Below are positions 1 through 12,540 of a DNA stretch of 64,000 nucleotides, piece after piece. The position numbers and the translations under genes are program-made. Within the stretch, counting starts at the first letter, position 1. The number at the start of each line of letters is the position of its first letter. The notes below the pieces were generated by a model. That model was given only the letters and a program-made list of their open reading frames with translations. It was not told where the DNA came from and searched no databases. Origin of the DNA: Carettochelys insculpta (taxonomy: Eukaryota > Chordata > Testudines > Carettochelyidae); NCBI RefSeq assembly GCF_033958435.1, contig NC_134152.1, forward strand, positions 21,674,001-21,738,000. Direction: 5' to 3'.

Positions 1-200
1 GTCAACCCCAGTTCTCCTCGCAGTTGTGAGGAGTAAAGAAAGCTAATGGGCGAGTTTCTCCTGTTGACCTCCCACTATGTGGTTAGAGGCAAAAATCAAT
101 TTTTAGGTATGTCAACCAGAGCTACACAATTCTCTTAGCTGGATTTGCGTATTTAAAATTGATTTTTACCTCCTAGCGTAGACCTGTCCTTCCTAGCAGT
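1..200. mobile_element. DNA-transposon fragment
   Basis: Repeated GTTGACC/GTCAACC motifs and a right end TAGCGTAGACCTGTCC resemble the other GTCTAC-ended short elements here. The left end is outside the window. Confidence 0.45.
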
Positions 201-715
201 GAGCAAGACAAGTATTTCAGCTGCTCTCGTCTCTTCCTTGTCTTGCTGATGGTCTGTGCAAAAATATTACCTCGCAGTCTATGTCTGACTATTGCTAGCA
301 GCCTGTTGCACTATGAGAGGGAAGGGCTATCAAGCATATTTATCTTGAAGGCTGGTAGAAGAAAAAGGTGAAATGAGGTTGTTTAAATATCAGTAACTAA
401 ACAAATGCAAAGCTTTAGCCTTACAGGTGTCCTGTAACTTTTGTAATTGAACTTACAACTTAAAAAAAAAAAACAAAACCAAGTACAAATAAGTAATTTG
501 TTGTGATTGTTATGGGGTGGAGATGTGGGGGTGGGGAGGTTCTCATGTAAAAGCTTAGAAGAAATGTCAGGTGTTAACACGAAGGAGGAAAAGAAATAGT
601 TGTGTTCACAGGGGGATATTTCTTGTATAGTGTGAAGCAATTAAGCAAAGGAAACTTAGGTTGTGTATCAGGTGGGAAAAACTGTCTGATAATATCTATT
701 ATACTGTGAATTAGG

Positions 716-1236
716 GCAGGTCTACACTAGAGCTTAAAGTCAATCTTAAATACACAGTGGCTTAGCTGGAATCAACTTATCTATGATCAACTTATCTGGT
801 TGACCTTTTACTGCTTGTGAAAGTGAGTACAGGGGTCGACTGTCAACTCCTGATAATTCGATTTGGCTCGTCCCCACTGGCCATGCCAAATTGAACCCTG
901 GAAGATGGACTCTAATCACGTGGATCTTCCAGTAAGTATATATATACCCCAAGGGTAGAAAGTCTATTTCTGATACACAATTCTAGCTACTCCATTAGCG
1001 TATCTAGAATCAACTTATCAGAATCGACTTTTTTTACCAACTGTAGATTGGGGCTCTTCAGGCTCATACCAACCTCTTTTACTCCATACAATAGCATGGA
1101 GTACCAGGGTTGACGGCTGAGCCCAGAGAGCTCAATTTTGCCACCTCTTAACACAGATGGCAAAATCAAACTTTGGAAGATTGACCGTGGCATGGTTGAT
1201 CATCAGGTAAGTGTAGATTCACCCTCAGTATCCCTG
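716..1236. mobile_element. Two adjoining short GTCTACACTA-type DNA elements
   Basis: The left copy starts AGGTCTACACTAGAGC near 719; a second, related block runs from about 985 to AAGTGTAGATTCACC near 1228. Both contain GAATCAACTTATC-like and CAACC/GGTTGAC motifs. No coding capacity. Confidence 0.55.
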
Positions 1237-2649
1237 CGGAAGTGACAAAGCCTTATTACTAATCATTTCAAACTACACTGGGGAACAATCCTTCACTTTC
1301 ACTTTCATGGAGAGTAGGCTATATGTTGTGTTCTATTTGCAATTTCTGTGATTCTGTATAAATGGAAGGAAAAGTAACTTTTCATCTACTTACACGTGTC
1401 ATCTTTTTTCAGTTTGTAATGTTGCCAAAGCTGTGCATTCACTAGTAAGTTCCCGTTGCACTTGCAAACAAGCGGTATAGGAAGCTGACTAAGGCTTTTA
1501 GTACAAGACCAGTGTTAGATTTCTTTGTTTGAACATGATGTTGCACATATAATCAAGGGCAGAGGGATTTAGAGAAAAGCCGGCTGTTATATCCAAGTAT
1601 GTTGTAAAAACAAAAGAGTTGCAAAGTCAGTTGTACAATTGAGTTTATGCAGCTTGTTTGTAGACAAACTGTGCACAGACCCAAAAATGAAGTCATTTTT
1701 TCTGTTCATTCATTGGCTGTCCCCATATTTTGTTTACTCTTTGTTTTTGCTTAGTAGTGGATCTTTTGTTAGAAATAAAATCAGTCCAATACCTGGTTTA
1801 TATTGTCTCTATGGACTGTGCCACATCCTAGCAGGGTTTGGCTTATTTATCTAATTTCCTTTTCTATCTCAGAATGACAAGATTCTAACTTTTCCACTTG
1901 GTCTTCATGATCCATCTCCTTCCTCCTCAGGACACCCCAGCAAATATCCAGATGTCTGATGTGAGAACTTAAGGTGACAGGGGGATGGATCACATGATGA
2001 TTACCTGTTCTATTCACTCACTCAGAAGCACGTGGCATTGGCCACTGTCAGAAGACAGGATACTGGTCGAGATGGATATTTATTCTGACTTATTATGGCC
2101 ATTCTTATGATCATATGTAAATAAGTACTATCATTTGACCCACATATCTAAACAAACACATAGTGTAGTCACTAGACAATTAATATGAATTCCTGCACAG
2201 AAATCTTTGCTGATGTACAGGCACATCTCGGTGCTTGAGTGCATATTATTTTTTTTTTTTTTGACTGAGAGGTTAAAACCAAAAACCCCTTGAATCTCAG
2301 ACCCAGGAAATGTACAGCTATAACTGTACCACCTTAACTCTGTGCCTGTTGTGTGTACAGTCTTTCCCTCTTTTCACGCAGAATATTGGAAATGTGTGCT
2401 TCAGACCACTTGATTTGATCTTTTTTTTCCCCCCCCATTCATATGCAGACTCCAGTTTTGGAACCTAATGATTTGCTTCTACACTAATTCCTACATTTTT
2501 CATAAAAAGGGCATGTGGTGTTTGTATGTGGATACATGCCATTTCTGTGACGACTTTCAGGTAACTGGCTACCATGCCCAGTGATGGGGCAAGACAGGGT
2601 TGGGAAGAATACCCATAGACTTCAGAGTCAAAAGGGACTATTGTGATTG

Positions 2650-3165
2650 TATCATGCAGTAGTTCTCAAATTTTAGCAACCCAAGGTCCACTGTGTTTGA
2701 TTTAAAAATTTCCACCCCAAAGTCTCACCTCATTCAGCTTTAGGTCCCACCTGTACCCCTTCCCTTGAAGTCCCACCCCACTTCTTCACGCCACTCTTCT
2801 TCCCTGCATCTTTCTGTCCCTTCGCCCAAACACACCTTGTTCCTGCCCCTTTGCCTCCCTCCCAGCACCACCTGCACACCATTGAACAGCTATTCCCCAG
2901 CATGCAGGAGGCACTGAAGCGGGGAGGAGTTGATCAGCAAGGGTGGTGGCCCCAGACATGATTCCAGCCTCTCCTCCAAGCATACCCTGTCCCTGCTCCT
3001 CCCCTCAATCCCAAAGCATGGAGGATGTTCTGGAATTGCTGTTCTCCAAGGTTCCTGGGAGGGAGGAGGAGGAGGAGGAATTGATCACCATGACCAGTGG
3101 ACTCCCTGGAGTGTTCTCGCAGATCCCTAGGGGTCTGTAGATCCCAGCTGGAGAAATGCCAGTCT
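2650..3165. mobile_element. Non-autonomous hAT-like element
   Basis: The left end AGTAGTTCTCAAATTTTAGC resembles the 'agttctcaaactt' ends of hAT MITEs, and a related inverted sequence lies near 3130-3160. The interior is C-rich with a short GGA run (3066-3078). The flanking duplication was not resolved. Confidence 0.45.
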
Positions 3166-4535
3166 CACTTCCTGCATATCTCAGGCCACAGAACATAACC
3201 CACTGTGGTGTTATTGGATTTTGAAATTAGATATGGAAGCCATTTCTATCACTATTGTACATACTGGCACTAAATCTTGTGCCAGGTGTCCTGAGTGAGG
3301 TGTCTACTGAAAGCTGGTAATGCCCTGAATCTGTCAGTTACTTGTATGTCTGTGCCATGTTTGTATGAGAAGTTGTTATAGATATTTGGTCTTAGCTGTA
3401 TTGGAAATGTTTCATTGATGAGTTTCACAATAGGAGGTGAGACCTCCTCCCCAGCCCAGGTGATGGGCTAAACAAAGGAACAGATTCCCAATACACATCT
3501 CAGGAATGCATCCAGTGGCAGTTTGCCACAACAGCTTACCCAAGTCAGGTGATCCTGACTCTCCAGTGCCTGATTGGAAGGGGAGAGGATTTTTTCCCTT
3601 CCACTGGAAAAATGATAAGAAGGGCCCTGGCAGGATCCATCTTGGTTCTTTTCAGTCCTCATGACTTAAGCCTGTCTGGACTGGGGGCTCATCCCCCAAG
3701 AGGGTGTTTGCAAAGACTTTCAAGAATCACCATATAACAATGCTGGCCTCCATCAATATCTGTAATTGATGTACCTAATGTATCACTTTAATGTTTATTC
3801 TCTCTCTCTCTGTACTTCCTTTGTTAAAAAAACTTTAGATTTTAGATCTGAAGGACTGGCAGTCAGTATGGTGATTTGGGTAAGATCCAAGTATATATTG
3901 ACTGGGGACTATTGGCTGGACCCTTTGTGGCCAGAAGCATCTGTGTAGTGTTGGTGAATTAGGTTTTCAGAACCTCTTACCTGAGTAGGGGGCTGTTGGA
4001 CTGGATATTTGAAGTAGCTGGGTAATCTGGGGGTTTGCTTCTGTGGCTTCTGGCTGATCAGTGCGGCTGGCAGGGGTACTTTTGTGATTGGTTGGATTTT
4101 CCTTAGTGAGAAGGAAACCCCAGCCTGGGCCTGTAAGTAGCCCGATTTTAAGCAGATACCCTGGATTGATTTCCTTAGCTGTGCCCAAAAACCCTGTCAT
4201 ATTACACCCACTCCATCCTTTAGTAGCTCATCCAGAAGGTATGGATTATTAAAGTCTTCTAATCATGATTTAAGGACTTCAGGTTTTAGAGAATCCACCA
4301 TTTATTCTAGTTTAAATAAGCGAGTAAATTAGATCCAGTGCTTTAGAGGAAGGTGAAAACCCCATATGGTCTCTGTCAGTCTTACTTGGAGTGGAGGTTT
4401 GTTACCAAGCCCAAACATAGTGAGGAGTTGAATCCTGTTCATGTTGACAGGACCCACTAGGCAGAACCTGGAAAAGTGTTCACTGTTGTAACTTGGAGCC
4501 CTCCCCGTATTTTGCCCCATCTCCGACTGCTGGGG

Positions 4536-6245
4536 ATTTTTGCAAATGGGTCATGTGCCATTATAGGCAATTTCATCATACCATCCCCTCCACAAATTTA
4601 TCAAGTTTGGTCTTGAAACAGGTTAGGTTTGTTTGCCCTCACTGCTCCTGTTGGAAGTTCATTTCAGAACTTCAGTCCTCTTATGATTAGAAACCTTTGT
4701 TGAATTTCAAGCCTAAACTTGTTGATGGCCAGTTTATATCCATTTTTTCTTGTGCCACCACTGGCTCTTAACTTAAGTATTTAACTCCTCTCCTTCCCTG
4801 GTATTATTTCTCTAATGGATTTATAGATTGCAATCCTATCTCTCTTTAGCCTTTGCCTGGCCTATGTCTCCAGTAGACCTAGAAGTTGACTGCTGATCAG
4901 CCATTTAACTACACCAATTCTGTAGCTAAAATTGACTTATTTGGTAGTCGACTTCCATGTCTGCCTAGAGGGAGGAAGGTCGACAGGAGCATTTCTCCTA
5001 TTGACCTTCCTTATTCCACACCTCTTAGGAGGGGTTCCAGGGTCATCTTTGACCCCTGAAGGTGTTGTTACATGCATGTGTGAAATGAAACCCCAGAAGA
5101 ATGACCCTGAGCGAACTGATCTTCCGCAGTAGGGTGGCTGTTGCCTTGGTTAGGTTAAACAAGCCAAGCTCTGAGTCTTCTCTTGTGAGGTAGGTTTTCC
5201 ATTTCTCTGATCATCCTAGGATTCCTTCTCTGCACTTGTTCAAGTTTGGATTCATCTTTCTTAAACATGGGAGACCAGAATTGCACAGTATCCCAGATGA
5301 GATCTATCTGTGCCATACATAAAGGTCATAACACTTCTGTCTCTCTATTGGAAATACCTTATATGATATTAGTCCTTTTCACAGCTGCATCATATTGATG
5401 GTCTTTTGTGACTTACCCAAGTCTTTTTATTCCTCTGCCATTTCCAACTGATATGTCCCATCTTGTAGCAAAAAGTCTTATTACTCCATAATTGCATGAC
5501 TTTGCACTATTAAATTGCATTGCATTGCTGCTATTCCAGTTTGTAAAGTCTTCCAGATCTTCTTGTATATTCCAGTCCTCCCCCATATTGGCAGTATCTC
5601 CCAACTTTCTCACCTGCAAATTTTTTAGCATTCATACTTTTTGTGCCAAGCTTGTGAATGAAAGTATTAAATAAGATAGGTCTGAAGACCAGTCTTTGAG
5701 GAACTCACTAGTAACCTTCCTCCAGTCTGACAGGCCACATTTCAGTATGACCTGTTGTATTCTCCCCTTCTCATCAGTTCCTTATCCACCTTTGAATTCT
5801 CATGCTAATCCTCATTGTCTCCAACTTATCTAATAATTTCTCATGTGGAACTGTATCAAGGGCCTTAGTGAAATGCAGGTAAATTAGATTGACTGCATCC
5901 CCTTTGTCTAAAAAATTAGTTATCTTCTCAAAGAAAGTGATCAGGTTGATCTGGCAGAGTGTACCTTTTGTAAAACCCTGATGGATTTTATCCCAGTTAC
6001 TGTTTACCTACATGACCTTAACTACTTTTTCCTTCAATACTTGTTCTAAGACCTTTGCATACAATTGAGGTCAAACTAAAAGGCCTGTAGTATCCAGGAT
6101 CACTTTTTTTCCCTTTCTTAAAAATAGATGCAATATTTAGGCAATTCTCCAGTCATAGGGTATTCATTTAAAATCCTGGCTATTGGGTTTGCAATTTCAT
6201 GTGCCAATTCTTTTAATATTCTTGGATGGAGATTTTTCCAATCCA
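4536..6245 (-). mobile_element. CR1 LINE fragment, interrupted by a DNA element at about 4881-5139
   Basis: On the minus strand, remnants of the CR1 reverse-transcriptase region and its downstream part are visible, for example EDLEDFTNWNSSNAMQFNSA (from about 5580). Frames are broken throughout. The two halves have the same orientation and are separated by a short repeat-like block. Confidence 0.75.
4881..5139. mobile_element. Short DNA element inserted in CR1
   Basis: It contains CTGTAGCTAAAATTGACTTA, GTCGACTTCC and AAGGTCGACAGGAG, the same vocabulary as the GTCTAC-ended elements at 716-1236 and 1-200. Boundaries are approximate. Confidence 0.5.
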
Positions 6246-6246
6246 C

Positions 6247-7430
6247 CACTTATCCTGGGCAATTGGAGGGTGGCTCGGGGCTGAGGTGGGGAGCCCTTCT
6301 GCTGCTGCTGCTGCAGATCCCTAGCCTGCAACGCTTCACTGAGTGCCTGTGTGGCGTTAAATAAGCAGCTGTGTGGCCACTCTGCTTACAAGGAACTAAG
6401 TTAGCTTATTTATATCTCAAGAGAGTGTAGCAGGCTCCAATATATACACAACTAGTACTGATTAATAGATAGCAACAAATGTAAAGCAGTTCACTCAAAT
6501 AACTGGTGATTCATGCAAATAACTGGTAATAATACCTGTAGTAGTAGTAGCAGCTCTGAGTTCAAAGTGAAGTCTTGTAGCATTGAGTTTCTGCAGTTTA
6601 GCTTTTGCTGATGTCATTTGGATGGCATAAAACTAGAGGGTGAGAGAACTCTTGGATAACACTACTGATCTGATAGAGCACACGTTGATGCTACGGATGC
6701 AGGTAAAACCCTGCCAAGGGGTGGGGGCAAAAGGGACAATAGTCCCAGGTGGTTTAAAGGTCTCAGGGAACCCCGGCCACCAGCAATGCAGCAGAGCTTC
6801 TGCACACCACTCCCAGAAGCATCTGGCACATCCCTGCAGCCCTGGAGGGAGGGTGTGGGCAGAGAGAGGAGAATGTCCCATGTTGTCCTGAGCGCTGACT
6901 CTGCAGCTCCTGTGGGCCAGGAATTGTGGCCAGTGGGAGCTATGGAGGTGTGGTCCCTGTGGGCAGCAGTGCATGGAGACCTAGGAGCTGCTGCCAGAGG
7001 AATGTGCCAGTTGCTTTCAAGAGCCACCTGAGGTGAGCACCCACCTTCTTCCCTCCCTCCTGCCTCCACCCTGCATCCCATCCCTCTGCCTCAGCTTGGG
7101 AAAAGTCAGTGAGGGTGGGGAAGAGCAAGTGATGAGATTAGGGGGCTGGAGTGAGCCAGGGAGGAGGCCTCAGGGACGGAGCAGGGCAAGGATCTTTGGG
7201 TTTGCACAATTAGATAGTGGGCAACTCTCGTGGGTGGGCATGTGGGAGCCTTGGCTGTTCTGGAGGAGCAGGCTCAGCAGCACAGACTTGGGCTCACAGG
7301 GCACTAGCAGCACAGCTGGAAACTCGCTGGCCACCAGCTAGTGCAGGCCCAGCGCTGCCTGCCTGTGGGTGCACCTTTGTGAGTGGGTGGGGGGAGCATT
7401 AACTCTTCTGCCCCAGAGCCTGGAATTGCT
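6247..7430. repeat. GC-rich interspersed-repeat block
   Basis: An abrupt GC-rich stretch with CTG triplets (6299-6315) and CAGCAG-rich text, in the style of the GC-rich non-autonomous elements elsewhere in the window. The overlapping open frames on both strands are composition effects. The family is not identified. Confidence 0.4.
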
Positions 7431-7849
7431 GCTCATGAGCCTGCAAATACTCCCTGTTTTGCTGAAGATTGAGGATTTTTTACATCTCTGTATGGAAATG
7501 GAATTTAGCTGTTTCCTGTTTGGAATTTGCATTTAGTCAGATTGATACTGGAAAGAATTATTTGCATAAGCTGTAAATAGGAGGTTTGGAGAAGAGTAAA
7601 AGGTATCATCTTAACCTGTTTTTTCAGAGTATACTTCAGTACTCCTGGCAACAAGTCGCTGCTTAGCTAAGTTACTCAGACCTGGCGAGTTGTATTTACT
7701 TTGCCTGTGAAGGTGTGGTTTGCAGCTGCCTTCATCCTCAGTGTTGAGCTACGGTCCCCGGAAGTCAACTGTTTGCAACATGGAACCTTAAAGATACAAA
7801 CACTTATTAGTTAGACTTATTGGTTAATTGTGGAATTGGAAGTAATCCA

Positions 7850-8300
7850 TCAAGCAGCCCTGGAGGCAAAAAAATCCCATGAATACTGTACAGCCTTGAG
7901 GCATCAGCTAGTGGTGGACCCAGGACCACTGGGGCTCAAAGCTTTAAACTTGGGGCAGCGGAATGCTGGGGCTCAGTGCCTCAGCCCTAGAGATCCTCCT
8001 GTAGCTAACGCCCTGAGCCCCAGCCTCCCTCCTCCTCCTCCTCCTGGCTGCAAAGGGCAACAGATCTGTGCACTAAGCCCTCACACTCCCGCTCTTATGA
8101 GGCTGAAGCTGGGAACAAAGCTCCGGAGCCCCAAACCCCAGCTCTCCTCTGAGCTCTAGAACTCTCACTTCCAGGAGGCAGAAGCCTGAACCACCCACCA
8201 CCACCTGGAGCCCTGGCACTCCAAGGTTTAGAAGCCCCACCTTGGTTAGAGTCCTTCCCCACTGCCCGTAGCTGCAGCCCTACCCATCTTGTTCAGGGTT
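7850..8300. repeat. C-rich interspersed-repeat-like block
   Basis: A C-rich segment with a CCTCCT run near 8028-8044, inside an A/T-rich intron. It looks like the other GC-rich elements but no ends were found. Confidence 0.3.
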
Positions 8301-9763
8301 ACACAATTTTAGAATTATGGACATTTTTCATGCTTGAGGTGTCTGTAACTCAGAGATTTCCTGTGCCCCACTTTGGACTATATCATGTCTGCCTGTGTCA
8401 AGGAAAGAGCACTGCTTGCTGAGATAGGAGGTCTCCTGATGAGCCAGTATGTCACTACTGAAGGCAAGTAGGGACTGCATTGTTGAACTCCCTCTGCATT
8501 TGACGTGACCCATGCGCATGATCACCCATGTGGTAGTTTCTTGGCATATTCATGCTGAGTTGTTATAGCATTTTTGAAGATATCTGGCCTTCTTGTCCTT
8601 AGATTAGTATATTGCAATTTTCAGTGTTTTCCAGGACAATGCTAATGGGTCATTGACACAAAGAATTGTTGTATATAAGTTATAAAAGGCAGTTTTCAGA
8701 AACTGATTCAGTAAATCCTGTGTGGGTGTTCAGACTTTTATTCAGAGGTTTTGTTTATTGGTCTCAGAGTACTGAAGAATCTGGAGTGAGTAAATTCCCT
8801 TGGTGCTTTGAGAATGGAAGTAAGAGCTGCTTGAGAGATGTTAAATCTTAACATGTTGGCGTTTAGTCTGCAGCACATTTAGTGAAGAATAGTTGCTGTT
8901 ATGCAGTGGAAGTGCAGTAGTGTTTCTATGCAGACTGCACAGGTAGGCAGAACTCTAAACAGCTATGCAGTCTGTAAGCATTATCACTTCTGTTGCAATG
9001 TCCATTAATACTCTACTCATGGACCTGTTCCAGCACTGAGAGGGGCAGCTAGAATTAGTAGGGTGGGCTGGACAAAGTAGCTGTGCTTTAAAGTATCTGC
9101 CTCCACAGTAGCAGTGCATGGTCGCCTCTTGTTTCCAGTGATATCAATAGCTATGTCCTGCCTGGACCTCTCTTCCACAGCCTACCCTTAACACCTATCA
9201 CCAAATCTCTCCTTCACCCTACCTTCTGCCCATACCCCACACATCCACACTCAGTCTGCTACTGCACCCTCCTTCCAGCCCAGACCCCATATTCCCATTC
9301 CCATCCTGCTCCCCAGCAGCCCTCTCCTGCATGCTAAAGCTCAAATTTTTGACCTGACCTCAGAGACTTGCAAGTGCGAGGAGGGCACAAAATCTGCTAG
9401 TCCCAAGCCCATGGAAGAGTCAGTACAGCCCAGACATTACTATAAAAGTATTGTATTAGTGTATTGCTGAGGATTATAAAATCACATCTCTTAAGAAATT
9501 GTCATCTTTGCCCCAGCTACTATCAGACATAGGGGCACCAGTTCCAGAGTACTCTGTAGAGCCCCATAAATTCTAGACATGCCTGAAGAAGGTGTTGTGT
9601 AGCAAGTGGCAATGTGGTGAAAAACGTAAGACTCCTACTATTACAACAGTTGAAGGTTAGCCTTCTAATGTCCTCTGTAGCCCTCAAGGTGAGGTCTTCT
9701 GCTTGCAGGGCCTGATGTAGACCTTCTTCAGTTGAGGAACAAGAGAGCTATGAATTAGATAGT

Positions 9764-9979
9764 AACAGAGAGAAAGCCGTGCTAGTCTGTATACTATCAA
9801 AACAAAAAAGCAGTACAGTAGCACTTTAAAGACTAACAAAATAATTTATTAGGTGAGCTTTCGTGGGACAGACCCACTTCTGGTCTGGCTATGGTCTGAA
9901 GAAGTGGGTCTGTCCCACGAAAGCTCACCTAATAAATTATTTTGTTAGTCTTTAAAGTGCTACTGTACTGCTTTTTTGT
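9764..9979. mobile_element. Hairpin insertion of a Penelope-like-element tail (perfect 80-bp arms)
   Basis: Arms 9801-9880 and 9901-9980 are exact reverse complements across all 80 bases, with a 20-base loop. The left arm is preceded by AACAGAGAGAAAGCCGTGC and GTATACTATCAAAAC, the outer part of the tail in reverse; the right arm stops at the T run. The whole structure lies between 15-bp direct repeats TATGAATTAGATAGT (9749-9763 and 9980-9994). Assignment to PLE is by analogy with the 12.5-13.8 kb copy. Confidence 0.85.
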
Positions 9980-10713
9980 TATGAATTAGATAGTTTCCCT
10001 GCCAAGCTCACAAAAAGGCCTAAACTAAAAAAAGTTAAATCTCTTGTTGGCCTCGGCCCCAGGAACCAAGCAGTCTTTGTGGTCAGAGAAGGGCAAGAAG
10101 CCCAGTCAAACGGCATGGCTGAGCTCACCATTCATTCTATTTCAGCCTTATAATTCTCCCAACTTTCTTTGGCCTGTGCAATCTACCAAGTGTGTCAGTA
10201 GAATCCCATTGTCCCTCTGGAGGGTACTCAAATGGAATGAATGCTGTAAACTCTGCACCAAGGAGGAGATCATTTAAATAGCTCTAATACATATTGCTGT
10301 GGAGCCTCTGGATGTCACCTTAGTAAGAAGAATATTGACTCAAAGGGAGTATACATGTCCCAGTTACCTGAACTGACTGACACTTCATTGCCAGAGCTGG
10401 ATAACGCATCATTATCAGACATGTTTATTGTCATAGATAGCACTATGGACCAAATCAAGATTAAGTGCACACTCCATTATGTCACTTAAAATTATAGATA
10501 ATATTTTATAAAATATTCCCCCTCCCCTGCTCCTGTTCCCCTTGGATATGATTCTGTAGCCTCCTAGAAAATAACAGCATCATTCTTAGCTATAGGTCAC
10601 TTACCATTCAGCGAGTGGGTGATGATAAAGCAACCTTTAGACAGTAAAGGGTCAAAACTGACATTTTTTTATCCCTAAAGCTGCTGTGTTCTTATTTAGC
10701 TTTAGATATAAAT

Positions 10714-10964
10714 GCTGTGTCTACACTACAAAAATAACTTTGAAGTTGCTTACATCTACACACACCGTACTTAGAAGTTACACTTCAAAGTAGGGCACTA
10801 CTCCATTGCTGGGAGTGGAATAAGGACTTTGAAGTTGGGCTTCTCACCGTCACCCACACAGTGTGATGCTAACTTCGAAGTGAGGGAAGATGCGTGTAGA
10901 CTGTCTGCTGGCTACTTCAATGTAGTGCCTAACTTCGAAGTTAGTTCTTAGTGTAGACGCACCC
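10714..10964. mobile_element. GTCTACACTA-ended MITE
   Basis: Terminal inverted repeats: CTGTGTCTACACTACAAAAA at the left and the complement of TTAGTGTAGACGCACCC at the right; AACTTTGAAGTT and AACTTCGAAGTT lie just inside. About 250 bases, no coding capacity. Confidence 0.75.
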
Positions 10965-12540
10965 AAAATGTTGTGTGAATTGAGCAATCCAACCAATTCA
11001 AGCTGTTAATGTGTCTCTGATTGCACTAAGGGATTGATAGTTTGGAAACTTTGCAACATCCAGCTAGTCAGGCAGAATCTGGTAGTGATTATCCACTAAT
11101 TATACAGGATTAAAAGTGTGGCATCTCTAAATGGCGTATATTATTCTTGATAGGAGTAAGTTCCAGGATTTTCCTCCTGGTTGTGTATCCTCCACTGTTA
11201 CTTGTGTGAGCTTTTCCTTCTGTAGTATCCAGTCCTTATAAGAATAAAGATTTACAATCAAATTCCTGGTACAACTAGCTTCAAAATAGACTTCATCTAC
11301 CGTATTACATTTCTACCTATAAATAATTTCCATATTTTCATTTACAAATATTCCATTTTCCATTTCTTTCCCCAGCCTGTCATTTCAAAGAGCTCTTTGT
11401 AATTCTTCAACACAAAGCTAAACTAAAAATGTAGTTAAGGATCAGAATGTGAAAGAGTAATATAAGGGTAAGCACATTACAAGGGTGTAATATTCAGAGA
11501 TGTTACAAAACCTTCCTTGAGACCTTGGCAGCATCAAAGGAGTTTAACACCCCTCATACACACATTGTATGCTAGTCAAATGTGCCAATATGTTGATGCA
11601 ACAGCATGTGAGATTGCTGCTAAACTTTTACATTAGAGGACAATGTTAATAAAGCTGAGGAACATATTGCTTTTCAGTATCTGTCCGAGATAAAGCAGAA
11701 GGTTTTCAAGTGTGCAATTGACAACATGGGAAAAAGTAAGGTGGCAAAAATGCAGGAGTAATAACTTCTGTTTCTCTTGCTTTTATTATTTTGGGTGGCC
11801 GTGTGCCCTGATACAATTTTAAAGATTGCTAAATATATTTTATATTTGTAATATATAACTAGATAGGCCAGCTTTGTATTCTCATTCTCTCTTTGAATGG
11901 TCTTTTGAGATGTGAATTATTTTCTCATCTCCAGAGGCCTTGATTTTTAGTTAGTTTTTGGCCAGCCTGAGACTTTTATACCTAGGCAATTTAATTGCCT
12001 ATCATGGATACAAGAACTAGATTTGCAAGTTGGATGGAAACCCAGACAGTCACAATTATTTTCGTACTCTTGCAAATTATAAGGTATTTTTACCACCACA
12101 GTGATATTGTTAAAGAAAAACATCCACACAAAGGAATTTTGCTTGCTTTACTGTAGTGAAATATTGTCAAAAGAACACCGTCTTAGAGTGGGTCATTAGT
12201 TCTCTTAAGATGAAGGTCACTATGTATGTGCAGGGAGAAGGATTTATAGACTGTGGTCAACTGGAATGAAGGAGCTGCCATGGAAAGATAAATTAAGTGA
12301 AGCATGAAATATGTTGTGTTCGGTGCAGTGCACAAAATATTAACTGTTGAAGCATAGGAAGCTGACATCATGATGATTTGTTGTAATGAGCACTCTGCTC
12401 TATCCTCATCAACCTGGACAGTGGCTCACTTCAGGAGGAGACTTAAACAGTTGGCCAAGATGAGACAGTTTTTCAAACAGAATGAACTGCTGCATATTTT
12501 TATTTATAAGATTGACACAAACAGGATCAGAATTGAGAAC

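Noticed and set aside
6633..7341. Cluster of overlapping frames up to 139 residues, and a donor-like GATGCAGGTAAAA near 6700
   Set aside because: Frames on both strands in a GC-rich repeat block. The peptide before the donor-like site does not match VPS35L, and no acceptor with matching phase was seen.
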